In this document: in pieces, positions 54,920 through 64,000 of the stretch | Numbering within the stretch: position 1 is the stretch's first letter | Layout: every line of letters starts with the position of its first letter | NCBI GenBank assembly: GCA_019828545.1 | Contig: JACVRA010000057.1 | Span: forward strand, 188,015 to 252,014 | Reading direction: 5' to 3' | DNA from: Paracamarosporium sp. OC-R06-R3 | Taxonomy: Eukaryota > Ascomycota > Dothideomycetes > Pleosporales > Didymosphaeriaceae | DNA length: 64,000 bases | Program-made: the position numbers and the translations under genes | The notes under the pieces: model-generated | Told to the model about the DNA's origin: nothing | Seen by the model: only the letters and a program-made list of their open reading frames with translations | The model's database searches: none

Positions 54920-55921
54920 ACCGGATGGCAGAACCGATATGAGTGAACCCTCGGACTAGTACGGAAAGACAACGACGTTGTCGTGGTTATAAAGGGAAAA
55001 GAGTGTAACGCTCCAACAGAGCCGTAACGAGCGAATGTAGGAAAGAACGTCGTGTACGAAAAGGAAACGAGGCCACTGAGTGCCGTATCGGAAAGGGATG
55101 TGACATTCTGCGTTCTTTATGCCTCTTTGCAATGTTCAAGATATTCGGCCCCCAGCCCCTGCACAAATGCATCGCCCCAAGCTCTCACGTCGGATCGGAC
55201 ATCTGGGGCGCCTGGCTGGGCAAAGTAAGCTTAATTTCGGCTCCGCCCCATGCACATGCACAGGCTCGCCAGATGAAACAGCGCTCCAGTGGATTTCTGG
55301 ATCCGACGACGCGCAATCCTCCGTGACTGAACGATGGACGGGATGACCTAAAGGCTTATTTGGGGTTAGGGGGCGATGTCTCGGTACGCGCCAACAACTG
55401 CAGGGCTGAGAACAAGCCCTGAGTTCACATGCTGATTGTATTGGGCGCTTCCAAATCTTACATGCGCATACTCCGTCGGAGAACATCGAATACATACAAT
55501 TCAACATTGGCAGCTCAGATCAGAGTGCGGTGAGGCAGTAAAATGCGAGACGGATTGTTTTTCATAGTTGAAATGACCCTAGCGTTGCACGTTTGGCCCC
55601 ACATTTGGATCGGCAGGCGCCAAGCGGTTGGCAAAGTTTATTTTTGAACCGAAGCACAGCGTACATCCCCGCGTACAGTGGGTTTATAATTTCCCAAAGA
55701 TGTCCTGTCACCGCTGTGGTCGATAACACATTCATACGACCGGGATGCACTTAGATGGCAATGCCACATAGGCGCTCTTGGATGTAAGGCGTCTATTCTC
55801 CACATTGACACCTCTTTCAATTACGTAGGACGTCGCAGGGATTTGCTTCCAAAAGTAGGGATAGGAATTGGTACGTACTTCGTCTGGGCACGTGATCGAT
55901 CGTGGTGTGCCTGTTGGTTCT
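54920..55921. other. Intergenic, no gene seen
   Basis: A 1.0 kb region between same-strand genes, without supported coding content. It includes the putative promoter of the repeat-containing secreted protein. Confidence 0.5.
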
Positions 55922-57634
55922 TCATTGCAATGTCTTGTGCGCAATGAAAGACTTATCAACTGGCCATGTACAGTCTGGGTGCCGCCGTCCGTAGATCTGA
56001 AACTGATCGAACACGTCTCGCAGTGCCAACTTATCCTTGCCGTAGTAGTCTAGGCCCCAGTATTCCAAAAGTTCCGTACTCTGATCACCAATACGACGGA
56101 ACAGATCGTAAAGCTCATTACTTGGTCGCCATGAACCAGTCGTCCAAAACAGCTGTCGCGACGGCGAGTAGTGCTGACCCTCGAAGTGAAATCCAAACGT
56201 CTTGGGGGCAATAAATGTAATACCCCAAGCCAGAGGCCTATCTGGCCACTTTGAGATCTCTTTGCCAATCTCGTCGCTATTCCCATAGCTATCACTCGCG
56301 CTCCATCTTAATGGAGACCATAAGCAAGCTTCTTTCAGCTTAGGCATCTCGGAAGCCGCTTTAGCGAAGGCCGTGAGGAAAGGAGATAATACTGCGTTGT
56401 TGGGGTGTACGCGGAATTGCTTCGTTGTGACCCTCTCCGTGTTGAGGCCAAAATCATCGGCTTCCTCGTCCAGAACCTCGTCCTCTGAGGTGTCCTCCAA
56501 TGGAGGATAGGAGTCGTCATTTATTCCAGAGGGCTGCGTATCATGGCCAAGCCCCTGTGGGCCATCGAAATACCAACGACCTGCGGGGGTGGACATGTGA
56601 AAAAGAATGCAAACGCTTTCAAGGTTCGGGTATGAGGCTGTACCATCAGACGGCCATAGCAAACTCGCATCAGCAACTACTTTGAGCTCCAGCCTCCGCA
56701 AGCGATGTGAAAGCGACCTTAGGCTACTGCTGAATGGATCGTACATGTTAGAGCCTACGAAATTTGGTATCTCCTCGTCATGATTGATTCTTTCCGTCGA
56801 CGATAATGGCCAGAGGAAGTCAAGCTGTGCGTCGCGCAGCGTCGGAGGCAGGTCAGCGTTCCCGATGGCTTTCGCGAAGTCGAGGCGAGTGTCACGAAGC
56901 GGACCTGGCCGGTCACACTCGCGGCTATATGTTCGGGCGACTTCCTGAGCATAATAAGGCGTCCATCCGCTACCGGCGAAGATTTTGCAGCCTAGGTACT
57001 CTAGACGAGGAAATTTTGTGACCAAGTCCACAATGACCCGCAGGTCAAGTTTCAATAATGACTTGTCCTCTTCCAACGGGAAGATCATTTCGGGGTCGAC
57101 GATGCGCAAGGCCCTCACTGAGCCAAGCTTCGGAAGCAGTTCGGTAGAGAGCAGATGGAGGCGCCAGCTTAAGCATTTGCGATGAGGACAAGATGCGTGG
57201 ACATTCCGTACCGGTGTATAGATGGTCAATTGCAATTTTCCTTCGGAAGTATTACCCTCCAGATCTTTAATCGTGTTGAAAAGCAGCTTTATCTGCTCAG
57301 TAAATAGTTCGTCTTTGGCTCGGAGTTCCTGGGATGATTCACGGCAGTGGTGGTTCCGGAAATGTTCCTCGTCTTCTGCCTCTGCTTCATCCTCGTCGTA
57401 GGCTCGAATGTGCGTTTGGAACTTCACATGTCGAAGATAGGCCCACCGTCGACCGGAGTAAAGTCGAACAAAGTCTTTTGTGTTCTTTGTATTCAGATCA
57501 AACGTTGAGTAGGCTCCAGACGCTCGCTCCGAAGCATATTGAAAGCTTCGCGAAAGCGTGAGTGTGTTCTTCAGATCATCGCGGGTCAGGAGCCCGCAAA
57601 TGCGCTCCACTAGTTCCTGTGGTAGGCCGTCCAT
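55922..57634 (-). CDS. F-box domain protein
   Basis: A 570-residue, intronless protein with an N-terminal F-box (MDGLPQELVERICGLLTRDD, residues 1-20, continuing LKNTLTLSRSFQYASER), the Skp1-binding motif of SCF ubiquitin ligases. The rest shows no known repeat by eye but has periodic leucine-rich-like segments (LRALRIVDPE, RLEYLGCKIF, LRRLELKVVADASLLWP) typical of the large fungal F-box/LRR-like group. An acidic stretch (EDEAEAEDEEHF) follows near residue 83. Such F-box genes are numerous in Dothideomycetes and evolve fast; the substrate is unknown. The start at 57634 is the first codon of the F-box itself, so it is well supported. Confidence 0.85.
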   Translation of the reverse strand: MDGLPQELVERICGLLTRDDLKNTLTLSRSFQYASERASGAYSTFDLNTKNTKDFVRLYSGRRWAYLRHVKFQTHIRAYDEDEAEAEDEEHFRNHHCRESSQELRAKDELFTEQIKLLFNTIKDLEGNTSEGKLQLTIYTPVRNVHASCPHRKCLSWRLHLLSTELLPKLGSVRALRIVDPEMIFPLEEDKSLLKLDLRVIVDLVTKFPRLEYLGCKIFAGSGWTPYYAQEVARTYSRECDRPGPLRDTRLDFAKAIGNADLPPTLRDAQLDFLWPLSSTERINHDEEIPNFVGSNMYDPFSSSLRSLSHRLRRLELKVVADASLLWPSDGTASYPNLESVCILFHMSTPAGRWYFDGPQGLGHDTQPSGINDDSYPPLEDTSEDEVLDEEADDFGLNTERVTTKQFRVHPNNAVLSPFLTAFAKAASEMPKLKEACLWSPLRWSASDSYGNSDEIGKEISKWPDRPLAWGITFIAPKTFGFHFEGQHYSPSRQLFWTTGSWRPSNELYDLFRRIGDQSTELLEYWGLDYYGKDKLALRDVFDQFQIYGRRHPDCTWPVDKSFIAHKTLQ

Positions 57635-58653
57635 GATGAAGCTGAGATGGGCTTGACTGAGGGGAAGATGTTATGGAAATAACAGCGGAGTCGGTGTAGC
57701 AGCGTGAAGAGCCAATGCAGGGGTTAGGGCTGATAGTGGCTTGGCGGGATCCGCCCGAAAAGGGAAGTCCCGTGCATGTCAGCCTTGAAACATCCTGAAC
57801 AACACGAGCAAGCGATGTTTAGTCTGTTAGTAGCTATAGTTAAGCTAGATCTCGTATTCGTTGTTTTCATGTACAATTGTTGTGTTGGTAATCCTATAGT
57901 ACTGCTATATCTTATGTGGAATAATGTGGGGCCCACATTTATGCCGGACATTGCGACAATGCGCAGGGGCTAACCAAAAAATGACAAAAACATACAACAG
58001 TGGGGATTCGCTAATCGTCACCGACTTAACTACTAATCCACCGGTATCCTGCTTAAATATGGCTGAGCGAACGGGAAGCCTTGTTCTCAAGATCCTATGG
58101 TCGTATGTGGTAGTAATTCCTGCATTGCAAATATAATACCATTGTTATAAATGAGGAGAGATGCACCTCAATCGTCTCGTCGTGCAAGGTACTGTCCACA
58201 AGTATCCGCATTTGACTGTGTATCTTCTAAAGCCACCAACGTAAGCTTAAGCTCTATTTCCAGAGAAATACAGACTAAATAGAAAGACAGTACAACTAGA
58301 GCTCGAACAACACTTGTTATGAGAGTAACTTTTACACAGTCAAAAAGGGCGACACCTACGAATCTATTAACAGGAGTGAAACTATGGCTATAGATTTATT
58401 TTTGGACTTGAACAGCATTGATACTGAATGCAAGACCTTAGAGGTTAACAAAACTGTTTGCATTAGAGATGCTTGCAAAACATTCGCGTTTCGTAGAATC
58501 CGAGCGTGTGTGAGAGAAGATTGATGGCTTACGCGGCCGTAGATACCAGTCAACCAGACCTGTACCACGTTAGCAAAATGTCTGGGATTCACAAAGATAG
58601 AATTGCTCCACTGAAATCCAGTTCTAGGGTCGAGCTGCAACAACCTAAATAGC
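57635..58653. other. Intergenic with repeat fragment
   Basis: A 1.0 kb gap. Apart from the repeat at 58080-58110, only a minus-strand stretch around 58530-58655 looks protein-like (TGFQWSNSIFVNPRHFANVV followed by a GTAAGC donor), and it could not be extended into a gene. Confidence 0.4.
58080..58110 (+). repeat. Dispersed repeat copy 1 (about 30 bases)
   Basis: CTTGTTCTCA-R-GATCCTA-Y-G-R-TCGTAT is shared with 62957-62986. The copies differ by transitions only. Weaker similarity extends upstream (TTAACTAC...CTTAAAT). Confidence 0.55.
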
Positions 58654-59154
58654 ATGAAAGGCCGCACGATTTGTATAGCGTACGCTTCCTTCTCTTCCTA
58701 TTTCTTTCCGTCTCACCGACTTTCATTACCAGTCTACCGGGTACGAACACCTATAGCTTTAAGCCCACAGCGACTTGGGATGACATATGGACGTGGCCCG
58801 GCAGGCCCACACAAGGTACACCTCTTAGCAACTCTACAAAATTCGAATTCGTCATACCTACGGAAACGATGACCTTAGTGGAGCCCCCAAATCCGTCGTT
58901 GGCCAAGTACTACAAATGGTGTCGTCACAGGTGAAATGTACGATCAAGGATTCAATTGGAAAGGATTGAGCACGGGGTGCATGAACCTGTTGCAGAATTA
59001 CTGTTTGCCCAGTATCACGGGAAGTCCGCTTCGAAGTACAAGTTTTCCTGCTAGTTGTTTCCCACCGTACTCAGGCCCGACGGACGTCCCTGTTAGCTGT
59101 CAGTTGGTTTTTTGGAACGATGTTTATAGATACACAATTTGTATTACGGTTTAG
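58654..59154 (+). pseudogene. Degenerate small secreted-protein gene
   Basis: From 58671 a frame opens with a signal-peptide-like stretch (RFLLFLFLSVSPTFITSLPG) but has no ATG in frame. It continues as WDDIWTWPGRPTQGTP and FEFVIPTETMTLVEPPNP, then stops. The neighbouring +1 frame carries on with NGVVTGEMYDQGFNWKGLST and a Cys-containing tail to 59154. A start loss plus one frameshift near 58915 would explain this; a missed intron is the alternative. Family unknown. Confidence 0.4.
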
Positions 59155-59191
59155 TTCATGCAATTTCGATTATCATGAAAGAAAATACCTA

Positions 59192-60304
59192 CTAGTTGAC
59201 GAAGATCATGGCTCCTTGAGAGAAATAGTCTAAACCACCGTCACTCATATCATAGATCCAATTGAGTCTGTCCGCACGACCAATGGTACGCCCATACCAA
59301 TCTTGCAGATCTGAAAGCCTGAGCCAATTCCACCAAAGGAGCTCTCCATTAGTACCGAACCAAACCACCTTGACCAACTTTTTCCGCTGCGATTCTTCAT
59401 CAATCAAGAGCATCATAATCCGCTCTTTCTTCGTAGCATAATACAGTGGTAGCTTTGACTCATCTTCTGGTGGCTCTTCGTCCCACATATCATCATAATC
59501 CAGCGCTGTGGTCCAAGAGCAGAGCTGAGGGGCTCGTGCAAACAGTCCAGATAGATCATCTCCGAGATTTCCGTAAAGTTTCTCGTTATCAAAGATTAGG
59601 CGGTTACTGCCCATCACGCCAAGGTATTGTGTTGTCATCTCGGTATACGATGAGGCTAAATTCTGGCCATAGTATGTCCGCACCCAACCAAAATCGCCGC
59701 CGCTGACTGCTAGATTACGTTCTTGCACTGTCTGGTGTGGTGCAAAGATACGAGAAACCTGATCGTGAGTTGCTGTCTGCCCATCCTGCCGGTTCCACGG
59801 AAGATTGGCAGCTTTTTCGTGGTAGCGCTGGTCTAGGTCAGCTTGGTGGCGCCTGGGCGACCATTTCGTAATATCTTACATTGCGGTTCGTGGGATCCAT
59901 CGCAAGCCACATTTTAGCTCGTGCAATCCATTGCTGTTGGTCCTCCTCAGTAGACCTTGAATAGTCCCAGTGCTCCTAGTGTTCTTGATAAGCAGAGACT
60001 TCTTGCTCGTTTGAACTCAATACACACATACCAGGACATAGCAGTCGAAAGGTAATCGCCCATAGGCAGTCTCTCCATTTGCGGAGACCGAGGACATACC
60101 GAGAAGTGGAAGAGTGGAAAGGTCGACCTGCGGCTGAGGGCGGGGTTTCGGTTAATAGCAGTAAAAAGGCTATGTTAGTATCAGATACACCGATCTAACT
60201 ATGCCAAGAAAGTGTTCCTCTAAAAAATTCGCTGAAAAAGAGGGTTTGGTGAGGTTTTGGTCCGATTTCAGTTGGATATTGCAGCGTAGTGCGGCGCAAT
60301 TCAC
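59192..60304 (-). pseudogene. Multi-exon gene with one frameshift, 5' end unresolved
   Basis: Three exons join in phase on the minus strand: 60191-60304, 60032-60127 and 59192-59975, with introns having GT-AG borders and, in the first, a canonical TACTAAC branch site. Protein-like blocks are LPLLGMSSVSANGETAYGRL, then EHWDYSRSTEEDQQQWIARA and MWLAMDPTNRNVRYYEMVAQ, then DLDQRYHEKAANLPWNRQDG. The middle exon frame breaks near 59840-59860: it contains one base too many, then reads on cleanly for about 215 codons (SGGDFGWVRTYYGQNL, DYDDMWDEEPPEDES) to a stop at 59192. No start codon could be placed upstream. I do not recognise the family. A sequencing error rather than mutation is possible. Confidence 0.5.
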
Positions 60305-60632
60305 CTATGGTGGTTATCGCTGGTCTAGATTTTTGGATTCAGGTCGAGGTCGAGGCTGAATGCATGTGCTACGCCCCCGGAGCTACGTTGCCCGCTGTTC
60401 GCCCTTGACCTGCATGTTTGCGCCCTACGCACATAGAGGGAGTGGCCAGTAGTTTTTGTTTTTGTTTGGGTGTCGCCGGATCGTCCCGGTGTTCGACTAT
60501 GTTAAACATTAGAGGGAAAGGTCGGGTGTTCTGGGTTTGGTTTGTTCAACGTATCGAAGGACTCGACATCCTGCTTTGGAGTGGTGATTACACATAGAAC
60601 GTCTAGAATCATTCATATCTAATACACTACTC
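60305..60632. other. Intergenic, possible 5' end of frameshifted gene
   Basis: A 328-base gap. It may contain the missing first exon of the frameshifted gene, but no ATG-donor combination closes the phase cleanly. Confidence 0.35.
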
Positions 60633-62670
60633 CTATGAGCCACGCCAATTGCTCTTTATAAAATCCGCGCATCTTTCAGCAACCATCAGAACAGGAGCCA
60701 TCGTGTGTGCGCTTGTGCTCTTGGGGAAAACACTCGCATCCGCGATTCTAAGGTTGTTGAAACCGAATACCAAAAGCTTCTGGTCCACGACGCCATTTGC
60801 TTCGTCCGTACCCATAGGGCACGTGCTCGAGAAGTGAAGGGCAGTATGGGCGACCCTCTTCATGTAGTCATCAATCTCATTGTCAGTGACCTCCTTCCAT
60901 GTCTTATTTGCTTGTGTGGGTCCATTAACTAGCTTTGCAACGAGTGATGACTTGGCCTCCGTTGACTTTTCCCACTCAGAGAGAGTCTCGAGCTGGTTAC
61001 CAGGCGCAAATGCAAAGAGAGCTGAGAATGGATACAGGGTCTGAAATTCTCTAGCCAACCGCATGGATACGCGAACGGCGAGCCGGGCTGCTTTCAGATC
61101 GTCGATATGGCCGAACATCGGGTGCGTTATTTTTGGATTGACCAAGGGATCCTTACTCATTATTTGAAGACGACCTGATAGTAAATGGTTAGCGATCGCC
61201 AGGCCTCACATCTGTAAGAAGGAACTCGAACTAACCTCCAGCTCGAGGCTGTACTATAGTCGGGTAAATAGAGAAGAGCGAGCGACCTGGCACGGCACGC
61301 TCGAGTGAGTTAAGAGGAATGATCATGATTTCCACATTAGGGACTTGATGGTGGTGTGATGTGTTTGGCGTCGTGATTTTCATGAACCTCTCATTGACCG
61401 AGTCTGTGTGAAAGAACATAGCAAAAGGTGCCGAGCTCGCGCTCACCAGTCCTTTTCCGGTGAAAATCCATAACAGTATGTACCACAAACCCCACATTGC
61501 AGTCTCAAGAAAGTGCAGCGTCTCTTTTGTAGGTAGTTCGAGCATAATGGGGATGGAGTAGTGGTCAGAAAAGTTGGCTCCGACGGCCGGTAACTCTTTG
61601 ACGAGAGGAATGTCGAGTTGAGATTCGGATAGGTTCCCGTCACTAGGACCTATGCCGCTCAGAAGCAGCAACTGGGGAGTATTTATAGCCCCGCAAGTCA
61701 AAGTTACCTCTTTCCGGGCTTTTACAAGATACTCTGTGTTTGTGTTCAATCCAGTGGAAGACCGGATATAGACGCCGGTAACCGTATGCCCAATCTGTTC
61801 ATCGCCGGCTATTTCAAGGCGCGAAGCGACTGTACCAGTGCAAACGGTCAACCGTTCCCTTCTCGCTCGAGTAATAGTCTTATTGAGGTACGCCGATAGC
61901 GCAGACACTCTTCTTCCATTCTTGTCAATGGCAGTTTCAAGGGTAAAGTACCCGCACGAAGGAGCGCCTGGATCGTTGCAGTCGTCCAAAGTCGCGAAAC
62001 CGATACTTTCAGCTGCCTTTCCTAGGCTGTAAGATAAATTTAGCTCAAATTGATGTTCTCCTACGCTGAAAGAGGGCTTACTATTTCGGCCACTTGAACG
62101 GATACGATAGCTTGCACAGATCAACAGGGCCACCACGACCTCTCACCTTTGACTGTGTCTCATTCGGCGACAAAACGTTCTCAAGCTTCTTGAAGTATGG
62201 CTCAACCTTCTCCCATGCCCAGTCTTTCAAACCCATGTCACTCCATGCTGCATAGTTTCCAGGATTACCTCGAGTCCAGAGCATGGCATTGAGTCGAGAA
62301 GCACCACCAATGCCATTAACTGCCCAAAGGCGATTCCTCCTCTCGTTCGCGCCATGTATTGGCTCAGACCATATTGTGCTTTGAACTTGCAAGAGGTCCG
62401 TCCACCACATATTTTGGCTTAGCACGGGCATCCGCGAAACTAGATTGTTCTTCACGTGCCCCCTTTCGATGAGAAGAACAGAGACATCGGGATCCTCAGA
62501 CAGGCGCGAAGCGAGAGCACAGCCAGCAGTTCCACCTGAAATTTTTGGTCAGAATACTATTGAGCATTGAGGAAAGAGGGTTCAATCTTACCTCCAACAA
62601 TAACATAATCGTAAGTTTTCCCGTCAACCTGTTCTGAAGATGACACTGGGTATGTTGTAAAAGGCCACAT
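60633..62670 (-). CDS. GMC-family FAD oxidoreductase
   Basis: A 621-residue glucose-methanol-choline oxidoreductase from four exons (62592-62670, 62082-62535, 61236-62026, 60633-61174) with introns of 56, 55 and 61 bases; phases agree. The FAD dinucleotide fold is YDYVIVGG|GTAGCALASRLSE with a later LLIERG. The GMC signature follows (NRLWAVNGIGGASRLNAML), as does the second signature around TCGAINTPQLLLLSGIGPSD. The C-terminal active site has HFSSTCPMGTDEANGVVD and NLRIADASVFPKSTSAHTMA, supplying the His pair. The first exon starts at the only good ATG, without a signal peptide, so an intracellular or peroxisomal oxidase/dehydrogenase is more likely than a secreted one. Its alcohol substrate is unknown. 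Confidence 0.92.
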
Positions 62671-63920
62671 CACGATCTCGACTCTCGTTGCTGTAGACTG
62701 TAGAAGGTAAGAGCGAAATCACTGAAACTGAGGATTCGCTGGAGGACTGCTGGAGCGAGAGTCGCGAAAGAGGAGGGATGACAAAAGTTGTTGGATGTCT
62801 GAGTGAGGCACGGCTACGCAGCCAAGTGATGACAAGGGTGAGAAACCCAATGCACTAATTCATGCAAGGTTACTTTCAGTTTAACTACGCCGCATCAGTA
62901 CTTAAATTCGTGCATGGGGGGTAACGCACGCCTTGTTATCGTTAGGGTAAGGAAAACTTGTTCTCAGGATCCTACGATCGTATATAAGGATAGTCGCCGG
63001 ATCATCAACGCATTTAAATTACGAAACGTTTGCGATCAACCTTCTTCGTAATGGTCTACTTTCACGCTCCTTATTGCCTTCTGGTGAGCTTCTAACTTGC
63101 TCTGGTTAGCCCCATGATATGAAGGACGGCTGAGTAGCTTTACAGTTACCCCGGCGATTCTAGAGGGCTTACAATAAAATCGCAAAAACAACGTTATGTT
63201 AGGCGACAAGGCGCGGAAACCCATTGCGTCAAGGTATCTTCGGCATGTCCTAGAGGCTTCCATCCGCCGTCTTTGACTTCATTTGTAGTTTATGGCGACT
63301 TAATCGCTGGTGAACCGATTAGTAGATCTCCATGACCGAATCCTTTTTCTTAGAGGGATTGTCTCGCATAGGTCGCGTTCGCGCTCTCTTCCTTCAAATC
63401 CCGCGTCGGTGCCCCTTATGACCTAGAAACTTAACCAAGACATGTACCTCCATAGCCCACTTATTTCTTCGAGTCATCATTGGGAACTTTTTACTAAACG
63501 GCTTGTTGCGTTCATATAAACGTTTCCAGGCTTCGGAGGTGCCCCAACGAGCATGCGCGTTAGTGTCGGCTGCACAGACCTGCAACAAAAACAGGACATC
63601 GAGCAGACAAGCATCGTTGCAGTGTGATAGCAAACGAGTTAGTGGCGCTCCACAAGCCAAGACAGTGACGGAAAAGATTACAAAATAGTGAGTTTTGATG
63701 GACAAATCACAAAGAGCGGCAATAAATGGCGAGAATCGGTTGCGACCAAAGAATCTTCTGCGGAAAATATTGGCATAAAGTCGCAGTGGTCACCTCACCA
63801 CCATTTGGCAGAGTATTGCGCAACTAAGCAAAAGGTACCACAGTTGATGCATACAGGTAGTTCAATTCCTTCCATGTCTTTTTTATGCCCCCCAGCGTCA
63901 AACCCTTAGATCTCCTATTT
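62671..63920. other. Intergenic with repeat and unresolved coding-like DNA
   Basis: A 1.25 kb region upstream of the GMC gene. Besides the repeat copy at 62957-62986, minus-strand sequence around 63394-63550 reads like part of a basic protein (AWKRLYERNKPFSKKFPMMT, then FLGHKGHRRG), with no domain recognised and no gene model possible. It may be a relic. Confidence 0.35.
62957..62986 (+). repeat. Dispersed repeat copy 2 (about 30 bases)
   Basis: Partner of 58080-58110, in the same orientation, about 4.9 kb away. The two copies bracket the two degenerate genes and the GMC gene. Confidence 0.55.
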
Positions 63921-64000
63921 GCGGGATTCGAACACCAATATATAGCGTGACCGCACTCTCGCCTCAGCTGGCATCTACTATTACGCTACGACACATTAGC
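63921..64000 (-). other. tRNA-like sequence, degenerate, at window edge
   Basis: The minus strand shows an A-box-like TAGCGTAATAGTAG with a pairable D-stem (GCGT/ATGC), and downstream a clean B-box GTTCGAATCC. The T-stem does not pair properly (TGGTG against CCCGC) and no seven-base acceptor stem closes. It may be a tRNA relic or a tRNA-derived element, possibly cut by the right edge. Confidence 0.35.

Noticed and set aside
55395..55415. Third possible copy of the dispersed repeat (reverse strand)
   Set aside because: Only an 11-base core (CTTGTTCTCAG) matches and similarity does not extend, so chance is the simpler explanation.
58356..58655. Minus-strand protein-like stretch with a possible donor
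   Set aside because: No downstream exon in phase could be found and no domain is recognised.
63394..63705. 103-codon minus-strand frame ending in a basic tail
   Set aside because: The frame does not begin with a supported start and matches no family; kept only as a note in the intergenic entry.
1..64000. CRISPR arrays, prokaryotic operons or complete transposons
   Set aside because: The genes are spliced eukaryotic genes; the tandem repeats seen are short minisatellites without spacer structure; no transposase or reverse transcriptase was found.

Overview
The window is nuclear DNA of a filamentous ascomycete (Pezizomycotina). Evidence: genes with one to four short introns of about 43-160 bases, a wetA conidiation regulator, a HET-domain protein, a Zn2Cys6 regulator and a fungal rhodopsin-family membrane protein. 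The gene repertoire suggests Dothideomycetes, probably Pleosporales, but that is inference. Most exon boundaries were joined by hand from donor, branch-point and acceptor signals and reading phase. Starts were moved to ATG wherever the longest open frame began at another codon.

Region 1 (1-23 kb) is mostly housekeeping. It holds TAF8 (cut by the window edge), COX9, a 5.7 kb gene-free stretch, the large glutamine-rich MED15, a DUF7704 membrane protein divergent from an F-box/WD40 protein, a HET-domain protein and a two-RRM protein.

Region 2 (23-38 kb) is accessory-looking. In order it has a Zn2Cys6 regulator divergent from a mitochondrial tricarboxylate carrier, a truncated MFS exporter relic, a rhodopsin-family 7TM protein, an alcohol acetyltransferase-type acyltransferase, an alpha-oxoamine-synthase-type PLP enzyme, an alpha/beta-hydrolase relic with an in-frame stop, other decayed coding DNA, and a rhomboid protease. 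This resembles a partly eroded metabolite locus combining an oxoamine synthase, a tricarboxylate carrier, a regulator and an acyltransferase. No polyketide synthase lies in the window.

Region 3 (39-51 kb) is conserved and compact: a PLD-superfamily protein, exosome subunit RRP4, a spliced 82-residue membrane microprotein, wetA with a 1.36 kb upstream region rich in AbaA-type CATTCY sites, a TMEM234-like protein, a phytanoyl-CoA-dioxygenase-like protein and a secreted TAP-like alpha/beta hydrolase.

Region 4 (51-64 kb) is more plastic. It has a secreted cysteine-rich protein with a VDPTAS repeat tract interrupted by 73 undetermined bases, an F-box protein, a degenerate secreted-protein gene tail-to-tail with a frameshifted gene, a GMC oxidoreductase, a short dispersed repeat pair differing only by transitions, and a degenerate tRNA-like sequence at the right edge. 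No rRNA genes, CRISPR arrays or complete transposons were seen.
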